From GCA-2746365 sp963711255 (GTDB taxonomy: Bacteria; Pseudomonadota; Gammaproteobacteria; SZUA-229): DNA of 64,000 bases. Location of the stretch: assembly GCA_963711255.1 (NCBI GenBank), contig CAVQDO010000035.1:1-64000 (forward strand). Direction: 5' to 3'. This document shows, in pieces, positions 10,160 through 18,594 of this stretch (position 1 is the stretch's first letter; each line of letters begins with the position of its first letter). A program made the position numbers and the translations under genes. The notes below the pieces were generated by a model. The model worked only from the letters and a program-made list of their open reading frames with translations, ran no database searches and was not told where the DNA came from.

Positions 10160-11601
10160 TCGCTACCCAGCTTTTGCACACGGCTGTATAGTGTTGTACG
10201 GTTTATTTTTAAAGCCTTGGCAGCTTTACTGACGTTGCTGTCATTCATTTCGAGTGCGATTCGAATACAGCGACTTTCAATTTCGTTTATTAACTGATCA
10301 AGATCAAACTTATCTGCCTTGATTTTCTGCATGATCATTTCATCGCTCACTGAGGTTGCATTATCAACCAGGGAACTTGCTGATAACTGTGTTTCCAGCT
10401 CAGCCGTTAACTGTTCTTTATTAACACTCTGTCCCGGGTACTTTGTGCCGAGACGGATTACAATATTTCTTAACTCTCTAACATTGCCGGGATAATCATA
10501 CTGCTGCCAGAGTTCACGCGCGCCGTCATCCAGAACAAATGCAGATACGGTGTCAGCATAAGCTTCCATAAATGCGTTCAGCAGCAAAAAGACATCATCG
10601 CCCCTTAAAGCTAATTCTGGCAAATGAATATTAAGTATACTCAAGCGATGGTAAAGGTCATTTCTGAAACCACCAGTTTTTACCTCTTCCGATAAAGTCT
10701 TATTAGTTGCTGCAATAATTCGAGCGTGTGAATGCAATTCTTTGGTTTCACCGACACGGTAAAACTCACCGCTTTCAATAACACGTAATAATTTTCCCTG
10801 TAACGACATCGGCAACTCGCCAATTTCATCCAGCAATAACGTGCCTTTACCCGCTTCCATAAAGAAACCTTTATGCTCCTGCACAGCGCCGGTAAATGCG
10901 CCCTTGGAATGGCCAAACAATTGCGCTTCCAGCAAGTCGGGGGCAATTGCTGCGCAATTAATTGCCAGATAAGGCTCGCCACTGCGTAAACTTTTTTCAT
11001 GCAGAGCACGAGCAACCAGTTCTTTTCCTGTGCCTGAAGCACCCTCAATCAGTACTGGAAAGGGAGAGTCAGCAAATTGTGAAATTTGGTTGTTCACCAT
11101 TTGCATGGCAACACTATCGCCAATTAGTGAAACCGATTTTTGCGCATAACGCTGCACGTCAATATCATGCAGTCGCTGATGATGCTGCAAACGTGCCAGC
11201 AATAAATCAGGCTCTGCAGGCTTTGCGATAAAATCAACAGCACCGATAGTCAATGCATGCTGAATATTGACATCATTATCCTGTCCGGATAACACCAGTA
11301 CACGCATATTAGGCTGCAGTGACAATAACTCCCGGATAAGAGCAAAACCTTCATCCGGTTTATGCGGGTAGGGCGGCAGGCCAAGGTCGATCAGGGCAAT
11401 GCTCGGCAGACCCGTTGCTTCGTTTACTTTTTGAATTGCCTGGTGACGCGAGTCGGCCGTTATAAGCTGGTAATGCTTACGCAGCATAAAACCGAGCCCT
11501 TCAATAATTAAGGGATCATCATCAACCAGCAATAAACTTACTGGTTTATTTGCCTCTGCATCGGTATTCGCTGACATCGTATTGTGTTTATTTTCTGGCA
11601 T
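10156..11601 (-). CDS. Sigma-54-dependent response regulator (receiver, AAA+, Fis HTH)
   Basis: This NtrC-family regulator has three parts. The receiver domain (about 20-145) holds the phosphoacceptor Asp in I-A-L-I-D-L-G-L-P-P and the conserved Lys in I-A-K-P. The central AAA+ domain has Walker A (GASGTGKE), the sigma-54 contact loop GAFTGA and Walker B (LLLDEIGELP). A C-terminal Fis-type helix-turn-helix ends in R-T-T-L-Y-S-R-V. The open frame runs to a TTG at 11619, but the ATG at 11601, preceded by GGGGAAG at good spacing, is chosen. It heads the pilus operon and likely activates it or co-regulated surface genes. The receiver resembles PEP-CTERM-associated regulators (PrsR). No partner kinase is nearby. 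Confidence 0.85.
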   Translation of the reverse strand: MPENKHNTMSANTDAEANKPVSLLLVDDDPLIIEGLGFMLRKHYQLITADSRHQAIQKVNEATGLPSIALIDLGLPPYPHKPDEGFALIRELLSLQPNMRVLVLSGQDNDVNIQHALTIGAVDFIAKPAEPDLLLARLQHHQRLHDIDVQRYAQKSVSLIGDSVAMQMVNNQISQFADSPFPVLIEGASGTGKELVARALHEKSLRSGEPYLAINCAAIAPDLLEAQLFGHSKGAFTGAVQEHKGFFMEAGKGTLLLDEIGELPMSLQGKLLRVIESGEFYRVGETKELHSHARIIAATNKTLSEEVKTGGFRNDLYHRLSILNIHLPELALRGDDVFLLLNAFMEAYADTVSAFVLDDGARELWQQYDYPGNVRELRNIVIRLGTKYPGQSVNKEQLTAELETQLSASSLVDNATSVSDEMIMQKIKADKFDLDQLINEIESRCIRIALEMNDSNVSKAAKALKINRTTLYSRVQKLGSE

Positions 11602-11902
11602 CGACTTCCCCAAAATCAAATGATGCTTATATCACACCTTATATAGCAGAAATGCGGCCATGTTTTACCATTGCGGTCTCGAAATAGGCAATTTAGAACC
11701 AATATTTAACGTTTGTAACAAATAAGCCGTACTGACAGCGCTCTATCAGAGCCGTACCTGTTACAGCCTGCCTTTTTTAGTTCGTTCGTGGTTGACGACT
11801 TTGCTATTTTTTATTCTTGCGAAATGATTAAATAGCGTAAGTGTGCCTTAGCCATTCACTTACCCTGTACAACTGCATAGCGAGTAACTTTCTGAATTTA
11901 TT

Positions 11903-12358
11903 ATGTTTAATATTGTACTGTACCAGCCAGAGATCCCGCCAAATACGGGGAATATCATTCGCCTTTGTGCCAACACCGGTTGCCAGCTGCATTTGATCGA
12001 GCCATTGGGATTTAAGCTGGAAGATAAACAGCTACGCCGTGCCGGACTGGATTACCACGAGTGGGCCGACGTCAAAACGTACCAGAATATTGAACAGCTA
12101 CAGCCTGTTCAGGCTATGTACGCCTTATCAACTAAAGGCAAAAAGCACTATCACCAGGCCAATTTTAAAGCCGGGGACTACCTGCTTTTTGGACCAGAAA
12201 CGCGCGGACTGCCTGATGTTTTTTTAAATCAGCAGGATCAGGATCATATCTTGCGACTACCCATGCTGGAACATAGCCGCAGCTTGAACCTGTCAAATAC
12301 TGTTGCAATTGTCACCTATGAGGCACTACGACAAAATCAGTTTACGGGTTTCAAATAA
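11903..12358 (+). CDS. trmL: tRNA (cytidine(34)-2'-O)-methyltransferase TrmL
   Basis: This 151-residue protein is a minimal SPOUT-class methyltransferase, the usual TrmL length. It opens with I-V-L-Y-Q-P-E-I-P-P-N-T-G-N-I-I-R and has the trefoil-knot motifs L-F-G-P-E-T-R-G-L and L-R-L-P-M and the terminal S-R-S-L-N-L-S-N-T-V-A. TrmL 2'-O-methylates the wobble base of leucine tRNAs using S-adenosylmethionine. It is transcribed towards gpsA. In E. coli trmL also lies close to secB-gpsA, though in the same direction. Confidence 0.93.
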   Translation: MFNIVLYQPEIPPNTGNIIRLCANTGCQLHLIEPLGFKLEDKQLRRAGLDYHEWADVKTYQNIEQLQPVQAMYALSTKGKKHYHQANFKAGDYLLFGPETRGLPDVFLNQQDQDHILRLPMLEHSRSLNLSNTVAIVTYEALRQNQFTGFK

Positions 12359-12376
12359 AACCGTTTTGCTAATCGG

Positions 12377-13393
12377 TTACTGCGTTTCTTTCGAAGATTT
12401 ACGGCTCAACAGTGTATGCACTGCTTCATTGATAGGCAGGTTTTCGTAAATAACACGATAAACCTGTTCAGAGATAGGTACTTCAACCTTATATTTTCGC
12501 GCCAGTTCAACCACTTCTTTGGCGGTTTTGATGCCTTCAATGGCCTGGCCAATTTCACTATGCACCTGTTCCAGGGTTTTCCCCTGAGACATCAATAATC
12601 CTGTGCGACGGTTTCGAGACTGGTTATCCGTACAGGTCAGGATTAAGTCACCCATGCCGGCCAGCCCCATGAAAGTTTCACGGTGCGCACCCATGACTTT
12701 ACCAAGCCGCATCATTTCCGCCAGTCCGCGTGTAATCAGTGCGGCCCGGGTATTTGCGCCAAAGCCAAGACCATCAGCAGCACCGGCGGCTATCGCCAGC
12801 ACGTTTTTCATGGAGCCACCCAGTTCCACGCCAATCATATCTGAACTGCGGTAAGCACGGAAACAGCCGCTATGCAGATAATGCGTTAGTTCAGCGCAGA
12901 AATCATCCGACTCCGATGCCACCGTAATGGCTGTTGGCAGGTTTTCAGCTACTTCTTTTGCAAAGGTTGGGCCAGACATTACCGCCAGTCTTTTACATTG
13001 CGGTAACTCCTCTCCAATTACCTGGTGAATCAGCTTACCGCTACCCTGCTCCAGGCCCTTACTGGCCCAGGCAATACCCATATCTTCGGTAAACAGGTGA
13101 GCATTTTTTTGTAAAAACGGGCGGTAAGCGTGGCTTGGAATGGCGATAAGGACCCAGGCAGGAGAGGCCAATGCCTGCGCCAGGTCAGCTGTTAACTGCA
13201 GTGTATCCGGAAATGTAAAATCGGGCAGGAATTGATGATTACAGCGTTGCTCGCTGAGAAGCTTAATATGTTCTGCTTCATTGCCCCATAGCAAAACATT
13301 ATGACCCGCTCTGGCCAGGTGAATAGCAAGCGCAGTCCCCCAGGAACCGGCACCCAGTACTGCAATTGGATGACCGGGATCAGCTACAGACAT
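12377..13393 (-). CDS. gpsA: Glycerol-3-phosphate dehydrogenase [NAD(P)+] GpsA
   Basis: This 338-residue cytoplasmic enzyme reduces dihydroxyacetone phosphate to sn-glycerol-3-phosphate for phospholipid synthesis. The Rossmann motif VLGAGSWGTALA is at residues 12-23. The catalytic Lys sits in G-S-M-K-N-V-L-A-I-A-A-G-A-A-D-G, followed by the substrate-binding N-T-R-A-A-L-I-T-R-G and G-L-A-G-M-G-D-L segments. Length matches the family. It follows secB by 41 bp on the same strand, the conserved secB-gpsA pair, and converges with trmL. Confidence 0.95.
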   Translation of the reverse strand: MSVADPGHPIAVLGAGSWGTALAIHLARAGHNVLLWGNEAEHIKLLSEQRCNHQFLPDFTFPDTLQLTADLAQALASPAWVLIAIPSHAYRPFLQKNAHLFTEDMGIAWASKGLEQGSGKLIHQVIGEELPQCKRLAVMSGPTFAKEVAENLPTAITVASESDDFCAELTHYLHSGCFRAYRSSDMIGVELGGSMKNVLAIAAGAADGLGFGANTRAALITRGLAEMMRLGKVMGAHRETFMGLAGMGDLILTCTDNQSRNRRTGLLMSQGKTLEQVHSEIGQAIEGIKTAKEVVELARKYKVEVPISEQVYRVIYENLPINEAVHTLLSRKSSKETQ

Positions 13394-13434
13394 AAGCCAA
13401 TATACTCATGGTACTGATTTTTAACTGGCACCGA

Positions 13435-13914
13435 CTAGTGCGCCGTCTCCTGCTCTTCCTGTGCCTGACCTGCTGACTCGGCTTTTTGCGCTAACTGCTG
13501 AGCATAAAGTGTATTGAAATTAACAGGCGCCAGTAAGAACTGCGGGAAACCGCCTTTAACAATCAAATCAGAGACGACTTCCCTGACAAATGGAAACAAT
13601 GTTTCAGGACAATACGCACCGACCATGCCTTCGAGGTTCTCCTGAGTAAAACCGGAGATAGCGAAAACACCCGCATATTGAACTTCACACAGGAAAACCG
13701 TTTTATCTTCCTGCTTTGCCGTTATGGTAACGCTTAGAATCACTTCATAGGCATCATCTGCAACCTTTTTATGGCTACTATTTATCTGCACATTAATATT
13801 TGGCTGCCAGTCATTGGCATTATTTAAAAAAACAGCTGGCGAATTGGGCGACTCAAATGACGCGTCCTTTAAATATAACTTTTGAATCGCAAATTGTTGG
13901 CTTTCTTCACTCAT
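13435..13914 (-). CDS. secB: Protein-export chaperone SecB
   Basis: This 159-residue protein is a typical SecB, the tetrameric cytoplasmic chaperone that holds preproteins unfolded and hands them to SecA. Recognisable segments are F-A-I-Q-K-L-Y-L-K-D-A-S-F-E-S-P near the N-terminus, the central V-F-L-C-E-V-Q-Y-A-G-V-F and the C-terminal G-G-F-P-Q-F-L-L-A-P-V-N-F. The C-terminus is a disordered acidic tail. It lies upstream of gpsA and downstream of the rhodanese gene. In E. coli a glutaredoxin gene (grxC) lies between these two, and it is absent here. Confidence 0.95.
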   Translation of the reverse strand: MSEESQQFAIQKLYLKDASFESPNSPAVFLNNANDWQPNINVQINSSHKKVADDAYEVILSVTITAKQEDKTVFLCEVQYAGVFAISGFTQENLEGMVGAYCPETLFPFVREVVSDLIVKGGFPQFLLAPVNFNTLYAQQLAQKAESAGQAQEEQETAH

Positions 13915-14000
13915 AATTATTCCTTAAATCGATAATAATTTTTAAATTAAACAAATAGTATCTTAGTCGTTATCTCAGTTTATGCTATCTGCATATAATC

Positions 14001-14426
14001 TTATCTGGACAGCGGCAGGTTAGCTTCTTTCCAGGCTGCAATGCCACCTTCGAGGCTATTCACTTTGTCGAAGCCGGCTTTTTTCAATACCTTCAATGCA
14101 CGCGTTATGGTGTTGCCTGAATTACAGTAAATAAGAATCGGCTTGTCTTTGTAGTCTGAATATTTTTCAATAGCAGACTCAAATTCACTCAAAGGTATAT
14201 TTTTAGCGCCCTTGATGTGGCCGTTTTTATAATCAGCAGCGGTGCGAATATCCAGCACCAGCGCCTCATCATGATTGTTCATTAAACGAATAGCCATTGA
14301 TGGCGAAACCACCAGCCCCTTATTAGACTGATGATCTAACTCCGCCTTAATCAGCATCACCAGCACACCCAGCAGAGCGGCAAATAAAATAAGATTGTTT
14401 ACTACAAATTCAGAAAGTTGCTCCAC
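14001..14426 (-). CDS. Membrane-anchored rhodanese-like protein (YibN type)
   Basis: This 141-residue protein has one N-terminal membrane helix (about 8-28) and a single rhodanese domain (about 40-138) facing the cytoplasm. The active-site loop is C-N-S-G-N-T-I-T-R with the persulfide-forming Cys at about residue 101, so it should be competent for sulfane-sulfur transfer. The start codon is GTG at 14426. It corresponds to E. coli yibN, also located next to secB. A divergence from the pattern is the ArsR-family regulator 130 bp upstream on the same strand, whose cysteines suggest persulfide sensing. Confidence 0.85.
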   Translation of the reverse strand: MEQLSEFVVNNLILFAALLGVLVMLIKAELDHQSNKGLVVSPSMAIRLMNNHDEALVLDIRTAADYKNGHIKGAKNIPLSEFESAIEKYSDYKDKPILIYCNSGNTITRALKVLKKAGFDKVNSLEGGIAAWKEANLPLSR

Positions 14427-14556
14427 TACAGTACCTACGAAGTTTCAGTTATGATAAAAATAAGTGGGGTATTATAAAGCATAATGCCCAAAGAATTCTC
14501 TGCGAAAACTTTAGGCATAATTCTGTTTAATGATTACCAGAGACTATCTGGAGATT

Positions 14557-14880
14557 TTACTGACCTGCAGAACAGAACACTTCCTGCATCATACCAATCA
14601 AACGTAAAGTACGGGTATCACCCACCCGGTAGAATACTTTATTAGCATCTTTGCGCGAAGCCAGAATTCCCTTGTCGCGAAGTATCGCCAGATGCTGAGA
14701 GATATTGCTTTGTGATGTACCCACAGCATCAACGATATCCTGTACACTCACTTCCTGGTCACCCAGAGTACATAATATTTTTAATCTCAATGGGTGCGAC
14801 ATAGCTTTGAGTGAACGTGACGCGCGACTGATGTCTTCCTCGCGGGTCATTAAGTCTGGATCATTGGGGTTTACGGCCAT
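14557..14880 (-). CDS. ArsR/SmtB-family repressor with SqrR/BigR-like cysteine pair
   Basis: This 107-residue winged-helix dimeric repressor has recognition-helix residues T-S-Q-S-N-I-S-Q-H-L. The metal-binding E-L-C-V-C motif of ArsR is replaced by E-V-S-V-Q, so arsenic sensing is unlikely. It has only two cysteines, Cys37 in helix 2 and Cys103 near the C-terminus. Their 66-residue separation equals that of the dithiol pair I recall in the persulfide sensors SqrR and BigR. It lies upstream of the rhodanese gene on the same strand, and BigR also controls a rhodanese. The sensing role is inferred. An inverted repeat at 14904-14931 may be its operator. Confidence 0.85.
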   Translation of the reverse strand: MAVNPNDPDLMTREEDISRASRSLKAMSHPLRLKILCTLGDQEVSVQDIVDAVGTSQSNISQHLAILRDKGILASRKDANKVFYRVGDTRTLRLIGMMQEVFCSAGQ

Positions 14881-14903
14881 GTTGGTACCTCGATGCTAAA
14901 GCG

Positions 14904-14931
14904 ATGCTTAATAATATAATTAACTAAGCAT
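14904..14931. promoter_or_regulatory. Inverted repeat upstream of the ArsR-family gene, possible operator
   Basis: ATGCTTA at 14904-14910 is matched exactly by TAAGCAT at 14925-14931 across an AT-rich 14-bp spacer. The element starts 24 bp upstream of the ArsR-family start codon. Many ArsR-type repressors bind imperfect AT-rich repeats overlapping their own promoter, so autoregulation is plausible. The assignment rests only on symmetry and position. Confidence 0.35.
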
Positions 14932-15042
14932 ACATTAATACACTTTATTTTGAATTGAAATAGCTAATCCGTGTAGATTACGTAAAAATATTGACTCCAT
15001 GCCCGGAATCGCATGGATATTTGATAAAGACTAACAACTATT

Positions 15043-16245
15043 ATGCTTGCCAAAAAGTCCCAATTGCGCACTATTTGTACAATATCTTTATTTTTCTGTC
15101 TATTTTGCAGCTTTAACAGTGTTTTTGCCTCAAAAAATGAAGATATGGTGCATTACCAGGGAAAATTGGAAAAGCTGCAAAAAAGTATCGCCAAAATTCA
15201 ACAACACCTGAAAGGCACCAAAAAACAACGCAGCAGTGTACTAACTGAGCTAAAAACCCTTGAGCTTGAAATCAGTCAAAACGCTTTAAAACTAAAAACA
15301 CTTTCACGCCAGGTTCAACAGTCAAGACAGAAAAAGATCAGGCTGGAAAAGGAGCTAAAACAACTTAATAATCAGCTCTCCCATCAACGGGTTATCCTGG
15401 CCGAACTGGTGCGCGCTGCTTATAGCATGGGCCATCAACAAAACCTTAAAATGCTTTTAAATCAACAAGATCCCGCACAGGCAGGCAGAGCACAGGAGTA
15501 CTTCAACTACCTCAATAAAGCCCGGGCAGAACAAATAAACCGCTTTCTTGCCAGCATAAAACAGCAGCAGCAGGTTGAAATCAAGCTACAACAAACCCTG
15601 GCCACACAAAAGCAGCTGCTAAAAGATCAGCAGGAAAAAAAGAGGCTGAGGCAAAACCAGCGCTTACAGCGTAAAAAATTACTGGCTGAACTCAGTGACA
15701 AAATTAAAAATCAGGAAAACACCCTCAGCAACCTTGAAGACAGCCGGGGCCGAATAGAGAACCTGCTAAAATCCCTGGGCGAACTGCTGGCAGATATTCC
15801 GACGAGCCCATCGGAAAACAAGCCCTTTGCCTCACTAAAAGGCAAGCTTCCCTGGCCGGTTAAAGGCGGTTTCCTGGGCAAGTATGGCCAATCTAAAAAT
15901 TATGGCGATCTGAAATGGAATGGCGTCCTTATCAAGGCAAATTATGGTACGCCAATTCGGGTTGTAAGCCACGGCCGTGTTGCCTTTTCGGACTGGCTGC
16001 AGGGTTTTGGCTTTATCACGATTGTTGACCACAGTGATGGCTATATGAGCCTTTATGGCCACAGTGAGTCATTACTCAAGCAAGCCGGCGACTGGGTTAG
16101 TGCCGGTGATATCATTGCAACAGCGGGGGACAGTGGGGGACAGGAGCAAAGCGGGGTTTATTTTGAGATTCGCTCACGCGGCAAACCCGTCAACCCGTCA
16201 AAATGGTGTAATTCGAAATCAAAGCATAGCGCTAGAGCCTCATAA
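15043..16245 (+). CDS. envC: Murein hydrolase activator EnvC (degenerate M23/LytM)
   Basis: This 400-residue periplasmic protein has a signal peptide (residues 8-30), a long Lys/Gln-rich coiled coil (about 35-250) and a C-terminal LytM/M23 domain (about 275-390). The usual zinc ligands are not intact: the N-H-x-G-x-D motif reads K-W-N-G-V-L-I here. That is the hallmark of EnvC-type non-catalytic activators, which recruit and switch on the AmiA/AmiB amidases at the division septum. In E. coli the order is envC-yibQ. Here ctpA sits between envC and the yibQ-like gene, an arrangement common in other gammaproteobacteria. Confidence 0.88.
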   Translation: MLAKKSQLRTICTISLFFCLFCSFNSVFASKNEDMVHYQGKLEKLQKSIAKIQQHLKGTKKQRSSVLTELKTLELEISQNALKLKTLSRQVQQSRQKKIRLEKELKQLNNQLSHQRVILAELVRAAYSMGHQQNLKMLLNQQDPAQAGRAQEYFNYLNKARAEQINRFLASIKQQQQVEIKLQQTLATQKQLLKDQQEKKRLRQNQRLQRKKLLAELSDKIKNQENTLSNLEDSRGRIENLLKSLGELLADIPTSPSENKPFASLKGKLPWPVKGGFLGKYGQSKNYGDLKWNGVLIKANYGTPIRVVSHGRVAFSDWLQGFGFITIVDHSDGYMSLYGHSESLLKQAGDWVSAGDIIATAGDSGGQEQSGVYFEIRSRGKPVNPSKWCNSKSKHSARAS

Positions 16246-16293
16246 AATAATAGTTGAACATGCTGGCTTTAAAGCCTTCTAAGCACTATTATT
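16246..16293. other. Extended inverted repeat downstream of envC (terminator-like or attenuator)
   Basis: AATAATAGT at 16246-16254 pairs with ACTATTATT at 16285-16293, and the interior contains the perfect 12-bp palindrome GGCTTTAAAGCC flanked by TGCT and AGCA. The whole 48 bp can fold as one long hairpin immediately after the envC stop. No T-run follows, so it may stabilise a 3' end or partly terminate before ctpA. Confidence 0.4.
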
Positions 16294-16376
16294 TACACTA
16301 TTAACTGATTTGTTCTTCATGCAGCTACCAAAGCACAGATCTATCGTCATTCAAGTGGTATATACCGGAGTTATTT

Positions 16377-17711
16377 ATGAGTAAGCAATTTAAGACCGTT
16401 CTGGTTCTGGTCTTTGGTATTTTTGTAGGCATATCTGTGTCACTGACCAGTAGCGTACTGGCCGAGAAAAAAGCTGAAGAATCTGTTGGCCTGCCGCTCA
16501 ATGAACTACGTAACTTCTCTGATATTTTTGCCCGTATCAAAACCGACTATGTTGAAGACGTAGACGATAAAACTCTACTGGAACACGCCATCAGGGGCAT
16601 GTTAACCGGCCTTGACCCTCACTCCACCTACCTTAATCCCGACGAATACAAAGAATTAAAAATCGGCACCACCGGCAAATTCGGCGGCCTTGGTATTCAG
16701 GTAGGCATGGAAGATGGCTTTGTTAAGGTCATTTCGCCAATCGATGACACCCCGGCGTTTCGCGCAGGACTGGAATCCGGCGACCTGATTATTCGCCTGA
16801 ATGAAAAATCAGTTAAGGGTATGTCTTTGAATGATGCGGTTAAAATTATGCGCGGCGACCCTGGCACCGACATTAAGCTAACCGTTATTCGTGAGGGTGC
16901 TGACAAGCCTTTACCGTTTACGGTGACACGTGACATCATTTCAGTAAAAAGCGTTAAAAGTCGTATTCTGGAAGAAGATTATGGCTACATCCGCATCAGT
17001 AACTTCCAGTCTAAAACAGCACGCGACCTGTTAAGTGAAATCGGCAATCTCAAGAAAGAGAATAAAAAGGAATTAAAAGGCCTGGTGCTTGATTTACGTA
17101 ATAACCCGGGCGGTGTACTCAGTGCTGCTGCCGACGTTTCCGATGCATTTATCGATGAAGGCAAACTGGTATTCACCAAAGGCCGGATCGAAAACTCAGA
17201 ATTCGAATTCAACGCCAAATCCGGTGATGTTATGAATGGTCTGCCGCTGGTTGTATTAATCAATGGCGGCTCGGCTTCCGCCTCTGAAATTGTTGCCGGT
17301 GCATTGCAGGATCATAAACGTGCGGTGGTAATGGGCAGCAAATCTTTTGGTAAGGGCTCAGTACAGACCATTCAGGAATTACGCAGCGGCGGTGCAGTGA
17401 AAATAACAACGGCGCGTTACTTCACGCCAAATGGCCGCTCAATTCAGGGCGAAGGCATCACCCCTGATATTATACTGGACCGCTACGAAATCAAGGACTC
17501 AAAAGAAGACGCGACTGTGCGTATTAAAGAATCCGACTTAACTGGAAGTATAAGCAACCCGACCAAATCACAGGAAGCAATCAAAAAAGCGACGGAGGAA
17601 GGCGCTAAAAAAGGCGAAAAAGAAGAACTAAAAGTTAAAGCTTCCGATGACTTCCAGCTTTACGAGGCCCTGTTACTACTGAAGGGTTTAAGCATATTTA
17701 GCAAATCATAA
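16377..17711 (+). CDS. ctpA: S41-family carboxy-terminal processing protease CtpA
   Basis: This 444-residue periplasmic serine protease has a signal peptide (1-30), a PDZ domain (about 85-170, G-G-L-G-I-Q-V) and an S41 catalytic core. The nucleophile is in N-G-G-S-A-S-A-S-E-I and the general-base Lys in G-S-K-S-F-G-K-G-S-V-Q. The C-terminal 60 residues are Lys/Glu-rich and low-complexity. The family cleaves protein C-termini, including cell-wall hydrolases, which suits its place next to envC. GGAG at suitable spacing supports the ATG at 16377. Confidence 0.93.
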   Translation: MSKQFKTVLVLVFGIFVGISVSLTSSVLAEKKAEESVGLPLNELRNFSDIFARIKTDYVEDVDDKTLLEHAIRGMLTGLDPHSTYLNPDEYKELKIGTTGKFGGLGIQVGMEDGFVKVISPIDDTPAFRAGLESGDLIIRLNEKSVKGMSLNDAVKIMRGDPGTDIKLTVIREGADKPLPFTVTRDIISVKSVKSRILEEDYGYIRISNFQSKTARDLLSEIGNLKKENKKELKGLVLDLRNNPGGVLSAAADVSDAFIDEGKLVFTKGRIENSEFEFNAKSGDVMNGLPLVVLINGGSASASEIVAGALQDHKRAVVMGSKSFGKGSVQTIQELRSGGAVKITTARYFTPNGRSIQGEGITPDIILDRYEIKDSKEDATVRIKESDLTGSISNPTKSQEAIKKATEEGAKKGEKEELKVKASDDFQLYEALLLLKGLSIFSKS

Positions 17712-17728
17712 CCAACAACTAAATGGCA

Positions 17729-17752
17729 TTATTTAACAGGGAGGTTAAATAA
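17729..17752. other. Perfect inverted repeat between ctpA and the deacetylase gene
   Basis: TTATTTAAC (17729-17737) and GTTAAATAA (17744-17752) form a perfect 9-bp repeat around the 6-base loop AGGGAG. It sits 18 bp after the ctpA stop and 20 bp before the next start. It could be an RNA hairpin that exposes or hides the GGGAGG-like loop, or an operator. No T-run follows, so classical termination is unlikely. Confidence 0.4.
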
Positions 17753-17772
17753 CACATTCAAGGGGCCTGTTT

Positions 17773-18594
17773 ATGAATCGGCATAACCGCATACTTTCGT
17801 ATTTCTTAATAACGATCACATCACTGGGCAGCACGGTTCATGCCGAAAAATTTGCCAGCATAATTATTGACGACCTGGGAAATAATTATGAATATGGTAA
17901 GGACATAATCGATCTGCCCGCTGCCCTGACTATCGCGATATTACCAAAAACAACCTATGCCAGAGAGCTGGCAAGGCTCGCCACAAGAAACAATAAAGAA
18001 GTCATGCTGCACCTGCCCATGCAGTCCGTTGAGCACCACAAGCATTCCCCCGGTACACTTGACCTGCACATGACAAGAACCGAGTTTAATAAGCAGTTAT
18101 CGCTTAATTTAAACTCTGTGCCTTACGTACGCGGAGTAAATAATCATATGGGCAGCCTGTTAACCCGCCATCCCGGCCACATGACCTGGTTAATGGAAGA
18201 GCTCTCAAAACGCGGCAGCCTGTATTTTGTAGACAGTAAAACCACCAGCAAATCGATCGCTGAAAAAATTGCCATTGAACACGAAATACCAAACCTTGTG
18301 CGCGACTATTTTCTTGACCCTGATAATGAAGAAAACACCATGCGCCAGCAATTCAGTCGATTTATCAAAAAGGTAAATCAACGCGGTTACGCCCTGGCCA
18401 TTGCACACCCCTATCCAAAAACGATAAAATTTTTAAAACAGCATCTGGCCGAACTAAAAGAACAGGGCATCCAACTCATACCGGTTTCACGGTTAATCCC
18501 TATGTCACGGGAAATAAGCCAGAGAAACCTGGAAAACAAATCTCGGGAGATAAAAAATGTTGCATGTACTGGTTCCGCTTGCACAGGGCTGTGA
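17773..18594 (+). CDS. Divergent polysaccharide deacetylase family protein (YibQ-like)
   Basis: This 273-residue secreted protein has a signal peptide (about 1-24) and a NodB-like beta/alpha barrel of the divergent polysaccharide deacetylase family (formerly DUF610). Conserved elements are the paired Asp in I-I-I-D-D-L-G-N, L-H-L-P-M, G-V-N-N-H-M-G-S and F-V-D-S-K-T. The E. coli homologue YibQ lies next to envC, and this conserved linkage suggests a role in peptidoglycan or envelope remodelling. Substrate and activity are unknown. Its 3' end overlaps the DJ-1 gene by 38 bp. Confidence 0.85.
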   Translation: MNRHNRILSYFLITITSLGSTVHAEKFASIIIDDLGNNYEYGKDIIDLPAALTIAILPKTTYARELARLATRNNKEVMLHLPMQSVEHHKHSPGTLDLHMTRTEFNKQLSLNLNSVPYVRGVNNHMGSLLTRHPGHMTWLMEELSKRGSLYFVDSKTTSKSIAEKIAIEHEIPNLVRDYFLDPDNEENTMRQQFSRFIKKVNQRGYALAIAHPYPKTIKFLKQHLAELKEQGIQLIPVSRLIPMSREISQRNLENKSREIKNVACTGSACTGL

